From Verrucomicrobiota bacterium (lineage in GTDB: Bacteria; Verrucomicrobiota; Verrucomicrobiia; Chthoniobacterales; UBA10450), in assembly GCA_003218135.1 (NCBI GenBank), contig QHNQ01000152.1:1-38433 (forward strand): DNA of 38,433 nt, given 5' to 3'. Made by a program: the position numbers and the translations under genes. This document shows positions 31,340 to 38,433 of the stretch, piece by piece. Position 1 is the first letter of the stretch; each line of letters opens with the position of its first letter. The notes under the pieces are model-generated. The model did no database searches. It was given only the letters and a program-made list of their open reading frames with translations, and was not told where the DNA came from.

Positions 31340-31885
31340 ATGGCCAACCGTCTCTTCGTTGCGATCGATTTGCCGGACGCAACCCGCCGGTTGCTTGCGG
31401 ATCTTGACCCGCACATCCGCGGCGTGCGCTGGACTGATCCGCCTCAGATGCACCTGACACTCGCGTTCTTCGATGATGTGCCGCAGGACGTTGATCTCGC
31501 GCTGCGTGAAAGACTTAGCGCGATCGAGTTCGGCGCGTTCTTTCTGCCCGTTACTGGTGTCGGGACGTTTTCTGCAAAAGGTGCTCCGAAAATTATCTGG
31601 ATCGGTGTCGGCAAAGCGCACCCGCATTTGTTTCAAATCCACAAACGCGTGCAGGAAGCCGCGCTCGCCGCGGGGATCGAGCCGGAGTTGCGCCCGTGGC
31701 ATCCGCACATCACGATCGCCCGCTGCCGCAATGTCGCACCACAATCGCTGCGAAACTTTTTAAGACTCAATGCGGAGTTCGATGCTGGAATGATTCGCGT
31801 CGAGGCTTTCCATCTTTACTCGAGCAAACTGACTGCCGCGGGGCCAATTCACACGCGCGAACTGACGGTCAACTGTCGCAAATAG
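31340..31885 (+). CDS. thpR: RNA 2',3'-cyclic phosphodiesterase
   Basis: ThpR (LigT family, 2H phosphoesterase) opens 2',3'-cyclic phosphates to 2'-phosphates. The two HxT motifs are present: MHLTLAF (His38) and PHITIAR (His123). The N-terminus MANRLFVAIDLPDATRRLLA from the ATG at 31340 is the usual one; the GTG/ATG upstream adds only MSVGLTD. The 181-residue length is normal, and the segment IIWIGVGKAHPHLFQIHKRV also matches. It stands downstream of the SDR gene with a spacer of about 95 nt that contains a GGACGTT direct repeat. Confidence 0.93.
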   Translation: MANRLFVAIDLPDATRRLLADLDPHIRGVRWTDPPQMHLTLAFFDDVPQDVDLALRERLSAIEFGAFFLPVTGVGTFSAKGAPKIIWIGVGKAHPHLFQIHKRVQEAALAAGIEPELRPWHPHITIARCRNVAPQSLRNFLRLNAEFDAGMIRVEAFHLYSSKLTAAGPIHTRELTVNCRK

Positions 31886-31956
31886 GATTCGCTGTAGCCG
31901 CTTCGCTGCCCTGCGGCGCCGTAGCGCCACACTAATTCGTTTACCACTAAGCCTCG

Positions 31957-31975
31957 CGCGTCTCACAGAGACGCG
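31957..31975. repeat. Hairpin in the thpR-MFS convergent spacer
   Basis: CGCGTCTC and GAGACGCG pair around ACA, directly before the MFS stop codon. The same CGCGTCTC core occurs in both arms of the inverted repeat at 2715-2869, next to GGGGAG in each case. It may serve as a bidirectional terminator for two convergent genes. Confidence 0.5.
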
Positions 31976-31986
31976 GCTCCCCGGGT

Positions 31987-33414
31987 TCACAACCCTTTGC
32001 TCGAGAGCGGCGCAGCGATGTGCTCAAGCGAGCATCGCTCGGCTGGAATGCCAATCCATGCTTCAATCGCCGCCCCGAAAATCATTAATGCCGCCGCCAC
32101 CAAATATCCGATGAACAACGCGGTAATCGATCCGATGCCGATAATCCATCCGAACAACAGCGGTGCGCCGACCCCGCCAATCAGCGTTCCAATTGCATAG
32201 AAAATTGCGATAGCTAGCGCGCGAATTTCCAGCGGAAAAATTTCGCTCACCGTCAGGTACGCTGAGCTGGCCGCGGCTGACGCGATGAAAAAAATTATCG
32301 TCCACGCAAGAGTCTGTGTTTGTGCGGTGAGCACGCCAGCGCGAAAAAGCCATCCGGTGAGCGCGAGCAAAATTCCTGCGAGGCCATACGTAGCGGTAAT
32401 CATTTGTTTGCGCCCGATTGTGTCGAACAGATGTCCTAGCAGAAGCGGCCCGAGCACATTGCCGAGCGCAAACGGCAGAAGATAAGCGCCGACCTTCTGC
32501 TCCGGCACCCCGTAGAATCGCATTAGCACGAGTGCATAAGTGAAAAAGATCGCATTATAGAAAAAGGCCTGCGTGGACATCAGTACAAGACCGAGAAATG
32601 AACGGCGACGATATTCGTGCACAATCGCGTCCCACATTTCCCGCCAGGGCGTATGCCTGCGCGTGAGAATTGTAATTGGAGTGTTGGACTGGAGGAGCGG
32701 TGATGCCCCTAACTTTCGCTCGACTTCGGCAACGATTTGTTCTGCTTCGGAATTTCGACCGTGAATCATCAACCAGCGCGGGCTTTCGGGAATCCAGCGA
32801 CGAAAGAAGATCACAATGAGCCCCAGGGTTGCGCCGATTCCAAACGCAAATCGCCAGCCTAACCACACGGGCACATGCCGAGGGTCAAGCAATACGAGCG
32901 TTGCTGCGGCGCCCACGGCGGCGCCAATCCAGTATGAACCGTTAATGATTAAATCGACTCGGCCCCGCACGCGCGCCGGGATCAGTTCGTCAATCGCGGA
33001 ATTGATCGCCGCGTATTCGCCACCAATGCCAGCGCCTGTAAGGGCGCGAAAGACTGCGTAGCTCTCGAAGTTCCACGAAAAAGCAGACAGCGCAGTTCCG
33101 ATGAGATAAACCGCAACGGTGATGAAGAACAATTTTTTGCGTCCGAATCGATCTGTCCCGTAACCGAAAAGCAGCGCGCCGAGCACCGCGCCTGTGAGGT
33201 AGCAGGTCGCACTAGCGCCGACCTGCGTATCAGTCAATCCAAGCGTCTCCTGTCGCGTTAGAATTCCGCCCAACGCTCCAGCCAAGGTAACTTCCAAACC
33301 ATCGAGAATCCAGGTCGCGCCGAGGGAAACCACAATTAGCCAGTGCCACGAACTCCACGGCAGTCGATCCAGTCGTGCCGGCACATAGGATTCAATTTTT
33401 TTGCCATTTGCCAT
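31987..33414 (-). CDS. MFS transporter of the sugar-porter type
   Basis: The 475-residue protein has 12 predicted membrane helices. The motif GYGTDRFGRKKLF after helix 2 is the MFS motif A, and it recurs in the second half as GHLFDTIGRKQMI. The sequence PESPRWLMIHGRN after helix 6 is the hallmark of the sugar-porter/SP family and related SV2/aromatic acid carriers. The N-terminal DGLEVTLAG and GEYAAINSAIDELIPARVRGR are typical of the acid:H+ symporter branch. The substrate could be a sugar, an aromatic or dicarboxylic acid; none is indicated by the neighbours. Confidence 0.9.
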   Translation of the reverse strand: MANGKKIESYVPARLDRLPWSSWHWLIVVSLGATWILDGLEVTLAGALGGILTRQETLGLTDTQVGASATCYLTGAVLGALLFGYGTDRFGRKKLFFITVAVYLIGTALSAFSWNFESYAVFRALTGAGIGGEYAAINSAIDELIPARVRGRVDLIINGSYWIGAAVGAAATLVLLDPRHVPVWLGWRFAFGIGATLGLIVIFFRRWIPESPRWLMIHGRNSEAEQIVAEVERKLGASPLLQSNTPITILTRRHTPWREMWDAIVHEYRRRSFLGLVLMSTQAFFYNAIFFTYALVLMRFYGVPEQKVGAYLLPFALGNVLGPLLLGHLFDTIGRKQMITATYGLAGILLALTGWLFRAGVLTAQTQTLAWTIIFFIASAAASSAYLTVSEIFPLEIRALAIAIFYAIGTLIGGVGAPLLFGWIIGIGSITALFIGYLVAAALMIFGAAIEAWIGIPAERCSLEHIAAPLSSKGL

Positions 33415-33474
33415 CGTGGCAGTCTACTGATCGCCTGTCTACAGCATGCCGTCGACCATAACCGCCAGTTACCC

Positions 33475-34113
33475 TCATGAGATGCGTCGCTCATGATCAG
33501 AAGCCCCAACTTGCGGCAGTGCGGCCTGCGCGATGAAATGCAGGGAGCGTCCTACGAGCCAATCTACGGGACGCGGATACAGGTCGAGCTTTGATTTCCA
33601 AGTTCGTAATCTGAGACCGAGAGCCTCAAAGGTATTTAGCCATTCTTGTTTCGGCCAATAGTTATATGGCAGTGCCACGTTATACCGGCGGTTTCCGATT
33701 CGATCCATAAACCGCAGGGTCGGTCCGGCTGCAAAGCCATTGAGAGTATGATCCTTAATCACGATCGTTTTGCGCGCCACTCTCGCCGCCTCGCGTAGCA
33801 ACAAGACCGGGTCGTCCATGTGATGCAGAACATCGACAAACACGAGTGTATCGAAACTCCGGTCAGGAAAAGGAATAGTCGTCCCGTCAAATTTCACAAC
33901 CGGGATATGCGTGTGGTCGCGCACCAACACATCGATGCCTGTAATGACCACGTTCGGCTTATCCTTTTGCATGAGCGCGGCTAGTAGCCCGTCGCCGCAG
34001 CCGACATCCAGGACCTGGCCATTAGCTGGCAGCAACGCGGAGAGCTCGCGCGCCAGCACTCTCACCCTGCGATTGTGGACATAGCTTCCATGAATCTTTT
34101 CAAGCAGATTCAT
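33475..34113 (-). CDS. Class I SAM-dependent methyltransferase of a glycan gene set
   Basis: The 212-residue protein from the ATG at 34113 has motif I, VLDVGCGDGLLAALM, the acidic strand VITGIDVLVRD, motif FDTLVFVDVLHHMDDPVLLL and the post-motif AARVARKTIVIKDH, all typical of UbiE/BioC-like enzymes. Its start overlaps the stop of the upstream GT2 gene as ATGA, which shows coupled expression. With the GT2 and the divergent GT39-like protein, it may modify a polyprenyl-linked sugar or other envelope glycan. Substrate unknown. Confidence 0.85.
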   Translation of the reverse strand: MNLLEKIHGSYVHNRRVRVLARELSALLPANGQVLDVGCGDGLLAALMQKDKPNVVITGIDVLVRDHTHIPVVKFDGTTIPFPDRSFDTLVFVDVLHHMDDPVLLLREAARVARKTIVIKDHTLNGFAAGPTLRFMDRIGNRRYNVALPYNYWPKQEWLNTFEALGLRLRTWKSKLDLYPRPVDWLVGRSLHFIAQAALPQVGASDHERRIS

Positions 34114-35324
34114 TTCCGCTTCATTCCCAGAATGCTCATGAAAAAGCTGAAGAGCACAGTCTGAAAGCCGAGTGCTGTTAGCGTCGCACCTGGAATGACT
34201 ACTCGCATGACCTCGCTGTAGTCTAGCCGGCCCCAGCCCGTTCTTCGCCAAATCAGCACAGCCATCAATAGCAGAATAAAACCGGCGACTAGCGCGACAG
34301 TGCCACCGGCCAGTCCTGTTTCAAGGGTAATGTGCCGGAACGCACGTTCAAGTCGCGGATCGGGAGGCAGCAAACCTTCCGTGATCGCGAACAACTTCGT
34401 TAGTATCGCGAACAGCACGGCCTGGAATCCACACAACAATGCAAGACTCGCAAAGAGCAAGGTATGCGCGTCGAATATCACGCCATTAAATGTTAGCCGC
34501 GAGAATACGACCGCGTAGCCGGCTCCGCCAAGTAAGATCAATAGCAGACCTGGCATGAGAAAAAGCCAGCGCGGACTGCAAATCAGGAAGAACCGCAACG
34601 TTCGCCAACCGTCGCGAAACGTTTTGAGATGCGGCGCTCGAGTCTTCCGGCCGTCAGGATGAAGCGTGATGGGAACTTCGGCAATCCTTTCCTTGTTAAG
34701 GCTCGCCTTGATGATCATCTCAGTGGCAAACTCCATTCCAGTGCAACGTTGATCGAGCCGTTGGAAGAGGCCCTTCGTGAAGCCACGCATACCGCAATAG
34801 ATGTCGTGCACGGGCGCGCAGAACCACTTGCGCGCCAGGAACGAAAACATCGGATTACCCAGCCAGCGATGAGAAAGTGGCATAGCACGCCGGCGGACCG
34901 TGCCCCCGCCCGATGGTAGTCGGCATCCTTGCACGAGCTCATAGCCTTCGCGCAGCTTGATGAGGAAAGGCATAAGCTGGCTGAAATCGTAACTGTCGTC
35001 GGCATCGCCCATGATCACATACTTACCGCGAGCTGCACCGATACCACCCATAAGCGCGTTTCCGTAGCCTGGCGGGGTGACCGGCACTACACGCCCGCCG
35101 CAATAACGGGCAATCTCCTGCGAGCCATCCGTGCTACCGTTATCTGCAATGATGACTTCGCCGATGATGCCCTGCTTGTGAAGGAAGCCTTGCGCCTTGT
35201 TGATACAGCTTGCCAAAGTCTCAGCCTCGTTCAGGCAGGGCATCACAATAGAGAGTTCCACTGGACGCTCGGAAGGAACGGCAAGCGCAATATCGGACCG
35301 CGTTTCAGCCGGGGCGGTAATCAT
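34110..35324 (-). CDS. Family 2 glycosyltransferase with C-terminal membrane domain (DPM-like)
   Basis: Residues about 22-250 form a GT2 domain: VELSIVMPCLNEAETLASCI, EVIIADNGSTDGSQEIA, and YVIMGDADDSYDF with the DxD metal/nucleotide motif. The segment HDIYCGMRGFTK and the RTRAP-like KTRAPHLKTFRDGWRTLRF are found in dolichol-phosphate-sugar synthase-like enzymes. Four C-terminal membrane helices follow, starting at WLFLMPGLLLILLGGAGYAV. It probably transfers a sugar to a polyprenyl phosphate. The ATG at 35324 is chosen; the open frame upstream to 35702 is not protein-like and overlaps the divergent gene. The downstream methyltransferase overlaps its stop. Confidence 0.9.
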   Translation of the reverse strand: MITAPAETRSDIALAVPSERPVELSIVMPCLNEAETLASCINKAQGFLHKQGIIGEVIIADNGSTDGSQEIARYCGGRVVPVTPPGYGNALMGGIGAARGKYVIMGDADDSYDFSQLMPFLIKLREGYELVQGCRLPSGGGTVRRRAMPLSHRWLGNPMFSFLARKWFCAPVHDIYCGMRGFTKGLFQRLDQRCTGMEFATEMIIKASLNKERIAEVPITLHPDGRKTRAPHLKTFRDGWRTLRFFLICSPRWLFLMPGLLLILLGGAGYAVVFSRLTFNGVIFDAHTLLFASLALLCGFQAVLFAILTKLFAITEGLLPPDPRLERAFRHITLETGLAGGTVALVAGFILLLMAVLIWRRTGWGRLDYSEVMRVVIPGATLTALGFQTVLFSFFMSILGMKRK

Positions 35325-35548
35325 ATTGCTCCGGGATACATCGCCGTTCCAAGGCACTTTGCAACCGATCCGTCCGAGACAGGAGGGGAACGTGCGTGAA
35401 ACCAACGGCCAGAGCGACCGGAAGATGACGATGAAGTTGACACCCGTACCCAAGCGCGTAAAAAAGCAGGGCGTTGTCTTCGAGATTGAACAATGTTTCT
35501 TCGGACATTTAAAGCAGCTCAGCTTCGACACGACCATCGAGCATAAAT

Positions 35549-37213
35549 TTGAACCTCGTGACGACATCCGGACGCCCAAGCGAGCTTTCAGTGCGCCGCT
35601 TAGCGGGCTGGCTGGCATTCGCCGCCTTATGTGTCTTTGTTTTTCTGGCTGCCTACCGAATTGAACTTCCAGGACTCTATTACGACGAACTGGCTTTTGC
35701 AAATGCAGCCCTGGGCGCTCCCGATAACACCTTTATTTATATGCGGCTGGGACGGCTGCCATTTCTCGTCTTCCCTTATATGGGAGCTTTAAAGGCATGG
35801 GGCTACTATCCGATTTTCCACCATTTCGGCGTATCGGCTTTGACTATTCGCTTGCCGGCCATTCTGCTCGCGGCAGTGACACTGCTCATTTTGTATCAGC
35901 TCATGCGAGCGAAGCTTGGGGCTGTCTGGGCGACCATCGCCCTATGGATATTGGCGGTGGATCCGGCTAATGTTTTTCCAAGTCGCCTGGATTGGGGGCC
36001 GACAGTCTTGACGCACCTCTTCCAAGCAACCATTCTTGCTCTCTGGTTTAATTATCGCGACGAGCCGAAACTGTGGAAGCCAGCGCTCATTTTCGTTTGC
36101 TTCGGCCTCGGTTTTTTCGACAGGTTCAATTTTGTTTGGCTGGCATCAGCTTTCGTTATCGGAATTTCTTTGTGCTACCCGGACAGCCTGAAGAGGCTGT
36201 GGATTTCATGTCCGAAATTCGTTCGCTGGACAGCGATCATTCTTCTTTTGATCGCGTTGGGGGTCACGCTGTACTTAATTTTGCCGCTTCTTCTGTATTT
36301 CCACCACGCAACCGGGGCTCCTACGGCGTCGCTCAAAGTAAAGTGGTATGGGGTCCTAGGCACGTTATCAGGTCACGAAGTAGCTGGGTTTATCTTTGGA
36401 GACGCTAGGACGATAATTTCCTGGGTTCCCTTTTGGTTGATTGTTGTCGCTGGATTTTTGGCATTGGCCACCTCGTTTCTGCCAATGCCAAACACCGAAG
36501 CGCGCGAGGATCGAAAAAACGGTCTCTTCTGCTTCCTTGTTGGTTCTCTGATTTTCTTGCAGATCGTAATTACGCCTCAGGCGGACGGTGCGCAGCATTA
36601 CCTAATGGTTTTTCCCTTGCCTTTCCTGGCGTTTGCCTTTCTTGGGAAATCGGTCTACACGCAACTCGCTGCGAAAAATCTCTGCCACATTGGTGGTCTC
36701 CTTTTTGGTTCCGCGGCAGCTTGTCTTTTTGTTATGAACGTCCATAACAGCGCCGAATATCTTTCCCATTTCCGAACCAACCCGCACTATAACCCACGAT
36801 GGTCTCCGGAAATCTATTCTCTCTCTCGTTACATCAACGAGCATGGCTTCGAGGCGAGAAGCATAATCTGCGTGGACTGGGGTCTGCACACCCAACTCCA
36901 CGCACTAGCGCCAAAAAAGCTCCGCCGGAGGCTGCACGATCAATGGCCGATATTCAAAGAGCTTGGAGAGAAGAATCAGAAGGAGCAGACTGCTACGCTA
37001 GATTACTTTTTCCTACAGGGTAAAACCTTTGTTCTTACATTTGCCGCTTCGAAAGAAACTTTCCCTGAGACTCGACGGAATTTCCTTGCCTCGATGATGG
37101 CTCACCCGGAGCTGAAATCTCAATTGGTAAAGGAATTTTGGTTTGCAGGAGAAAAGATTTACGACCTGTACGAGGTTGTTCGCCCTCCGCATTCTGTGTT
37201 ACAGGCCAATTAG
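35549..37213 (+). CDS. Membrane glycosyltransferase, GT39/ArnT-like
   Basis: The 554-residue protein has about 10-11 membrane helices and a C-terminal soluble domain (about 400-554). After the first helix comes LPGLYYDELAFANAALG, the acidic loop of GT-C enzymes (GT39/GT83) that use polyprenyl-phosphate sugars as donors. LDWGPTVLTHLFQAT is also found in such proteins. Its neighbour on the other strand is a GT2 of the type that makes such donors, so the two may act in sequence to glycosylate a lipid or protein on the periplasmic side. The only upstream start is a TTG at 35549, or a GTG at 35558. The base composition is more AT-rich than in neighbouring genes. Confidence 0.82.
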   Translation: MNLVTTSGRPSELSVRRLAGWLAFAALCVFVFLAAYRIELPGLYYDELAFANAALGAPDNTFIYMRLGRLPFLVFPYMGALKAWGYYPIFHHFGVSALTIRLPAILLAAVTLLILYQLMRAKLGAVWATIALWILAVDPANVFPSRLDWGPTVLTHLFQATILALWFNYRDEPKLWKPALIFVCFGLGFFDRFNFVWLASAFVIGISLCYPDSLKRLWISCPKFVRWTAIILLLIALGVTLYLILPLLLYFHHATGAPTASLKVKWYGVLGTLSGHEVAGFIFGDARTIISWVPFWLIVVAGFLALATSFLPMPNTEAREDRKNGLFCFLVGSLIFLQIVITPQADGAQHYLMVFPLPFLAFAFLGKSVYTQLAAKNLCHIGGLLFGSAAACLFVMNVHNSAEYLSHFRTNPHYNPRWSPEIYSLSRYINEHGFEARSIICVDWGLHTQLHALAPKKLRRRLHDQWPIFKELGEKNQKEQTATLDYFFLQGKTFVLTFAASKETFPETRRNFLASMMAHPELKSQLVKEFWFAGEKIYDLYEVVRPPHSVLQAN

Positions 37214-37386
37214 TGCGCAGCGAACGACGATTTTCCGCAGGTTCGCGCTGCTTCTTCGGCCGGACGTTTGGCCGGGACCACTTTTCGAGGATGTGCCCCC
37301 CCGTCACGGCAACCAGTTTACACAAATGCCTTTGCGTCAGGCGCATGCGAAGAGAAGGAAATCCTGCAAAAACTATCCGAATACAC

Positions 37387-37415
37387 TTGACTGTCGGTCA
37401 TCTGTTGGTTATTTT
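37387..37415 (+). promoter_or_regulatory. Possible sigma-70-type promoter upstream of the 23S rRNA
   Basis: TTGACT and TATTTT are separated by 17 nt, a fair match to the bacterial housekeeping consensus. It lies about 360 nt upstream of the 23S start, and downstream of it are a hairpin and a boxA-like site. This fits an rRNA leader, but the match may be accidental. Confidence 0.4.
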
Positions 37416-37612
37416 AACGATCCCGCCGGAAGCGGGACTCTACTAATTTGGAGTGCGTTCTACGTACAACTGGGACTGCAAATTGGTGCTCAATTTTGTC
37501 CCGACGTGTTCATCGGGGCTGTCTCCGCAGACGCTATGGCGGAGCAGACCCGAGTTCAAGTCGGACGCAAGATTGAGTTTTTTTGTGGTCTGAAATGTAC
37601 GTGAACGGCTGG

Positions 37613-37622
37613 TTCTTTGACA
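37613..37622 (+). promoter_or_regulatory. boxA-like antitermination site
   Basis: TTCTTTGACA resembles the rRNA boxA consensus (TGCTCTTTAACA in E. coli), the site for NusB/NusE. It lies about 150 nt upstream of the 23S start, which is the expected place in an rRNA leader. The TTGACA within it could also be read as a -35 box, but no good -10 follows. Confidence 0.45.
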
Positions 37623-37680
37623 TCTACATACAGGGTAGTAAGAAAATACAACTTTAAGAGCTGAGTCTGAAATCAAGTTG

Positions 37681-37709
37681 CTGTAGCGTCCGCTGTCCTC
37701 AGCGGATCA
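37681..37709. repeat. Palindromic repeat family A, copy 3
   Basis: CTGTAGCGTCCGCTGTCCTC followed by AGCGGATCA is close to the reverse complement of the copy at 7093-7121, and its first 25 nt resemble the copy at 4525. Its position inside an rRNA leader is unexpected. Confidence 0.65.
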
Positions 37710-37744
37710 CCTGCAGCAAGAGAGTTTCAGTTATCATACAAATC

Positions 37745-37767
37745 TCGGTCCGGCGTTGCCGGACTGA
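37745..37767 (+). other. Stable hairpin directly before the 23S rRNA
   Basis: TCGGTCCGGC and GCCGGACTGA form a 10-bp stem with one G-T pair and a GTT loop, ending about 7 nt before the inferred mature 5' end. It has no T-run, so a processing or folding role in the rRNA precursor is more likely than termination. Confidence 0.45.
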
Positions 37768-37773
37768 ACAGAT

Positions 37774-38433
<660 letters not shown>

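Larger units (their letters stand above)
37214..37773. other. Leader region of the 23S rRNA gene, no protein gene, 16S or tRNA
   Basis: This 560-nt stretch holds no convincing gene. A possible promoter is TTGACT (37387-37392) with TATTTT 17 nt later (37410-37415). A hairpin of TCCCGC and GCGGGA lies at 37421-37437. A boxA-like site lies at 37613-37622, a family A repeat at 37681-37709, and a 10-bp hairpin at 37745-37767, just before the 23S start. The 3' end of a 16S rRNA and any tRNA cloverleaf are absent. Confidence 0.65.

Noticed and set aside
37690-37715. GGATCACCT at 37703-37711 resembles the 3' end of 16S rRNA
   Set aside because: The preceding bases are a family A repeat, not the conserved 16S helix 45, and the CCTCC anti-Shine-Dalgarno end is missing.

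Overview
This 38.4 kb window comes from a Gram-negative bacterium of fairly high GC content. An lpxD gene, a complete diaminopimelate branch, type IV pilus/type II secretion genes and an OmpA-type protein all point to an outer membrane. Small conserved genes, the style of RpoZ and abundant palindromic intergenic repeats suggest a soil Verrucomicrobiota (Chthoniobacterales/Spartobacteria-like). That placement is an inference from gene style, not from a tree; the partial 23S rRNA at the right end could settle it.

Left part (1-10.4 kb): a truncated UdgX-type uracil-DNA glycosylase, a GNAT acetyltransferase that overlaps the 3' end of a lone parA, an ECHDC3-like crotonase, lpxD, a YacP-type NYN nuclease, a small basic protein, a membrane-anchored coiled-coil protein followed by a small lipoprotein, a DUF2007/zinc-ribbon protein, a small membrane protein, and divergent glgC and glmS. 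Middle (10.4-17 kb): a pilus/secretion block of pilB, a second pilB-like ATPase broken by an internal deletion, pilC and a pseudopilin, with an OmpA-domain protein facing it. At 17-21.2 kb a minus-strand anabolic block carries dapF, dapA, dapB, folK and panB; dapA and dapB are joined by an ATGA overlap. A secreted papain-like hydrolase and an HdeD-like membrane protein follow.

The most unusual region is 22.85-29.2 kb. On the minus strand, in order of transcription, it holds an ABC exporter, a 76-aa and an 84-aa peptide sharing a double-CxxC/EETRA motif, a protein joining a GAF-like N-terminus to an L,D-transpeptidase, a GAF protein, and a subtilisin-like protease with no signal peptide. A SAM methyltransferase is divergent from the exporter. 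The layout resembles a peptide maturation and export cassette, but I do not recognise it as a known system.

Right part (29.4-38.4 kb): rpoZ, smpB, a membrane-anchored SDR, thpR, a sugar-porter-like MFS transporter, a glycan block (methyltransferase, GT2 and GT39-like membrane glycosyltransferase), and the 5' part of a 23S rRNA gene. About 560 bases lie between the last protein gene and the 23S start; they contain a boxA-like element but no 16S or tRNA, so the rRNA genes appear unlinked here. Several families of palindromic repeats recur between genes, and one lies inside the pseudopilin leader.
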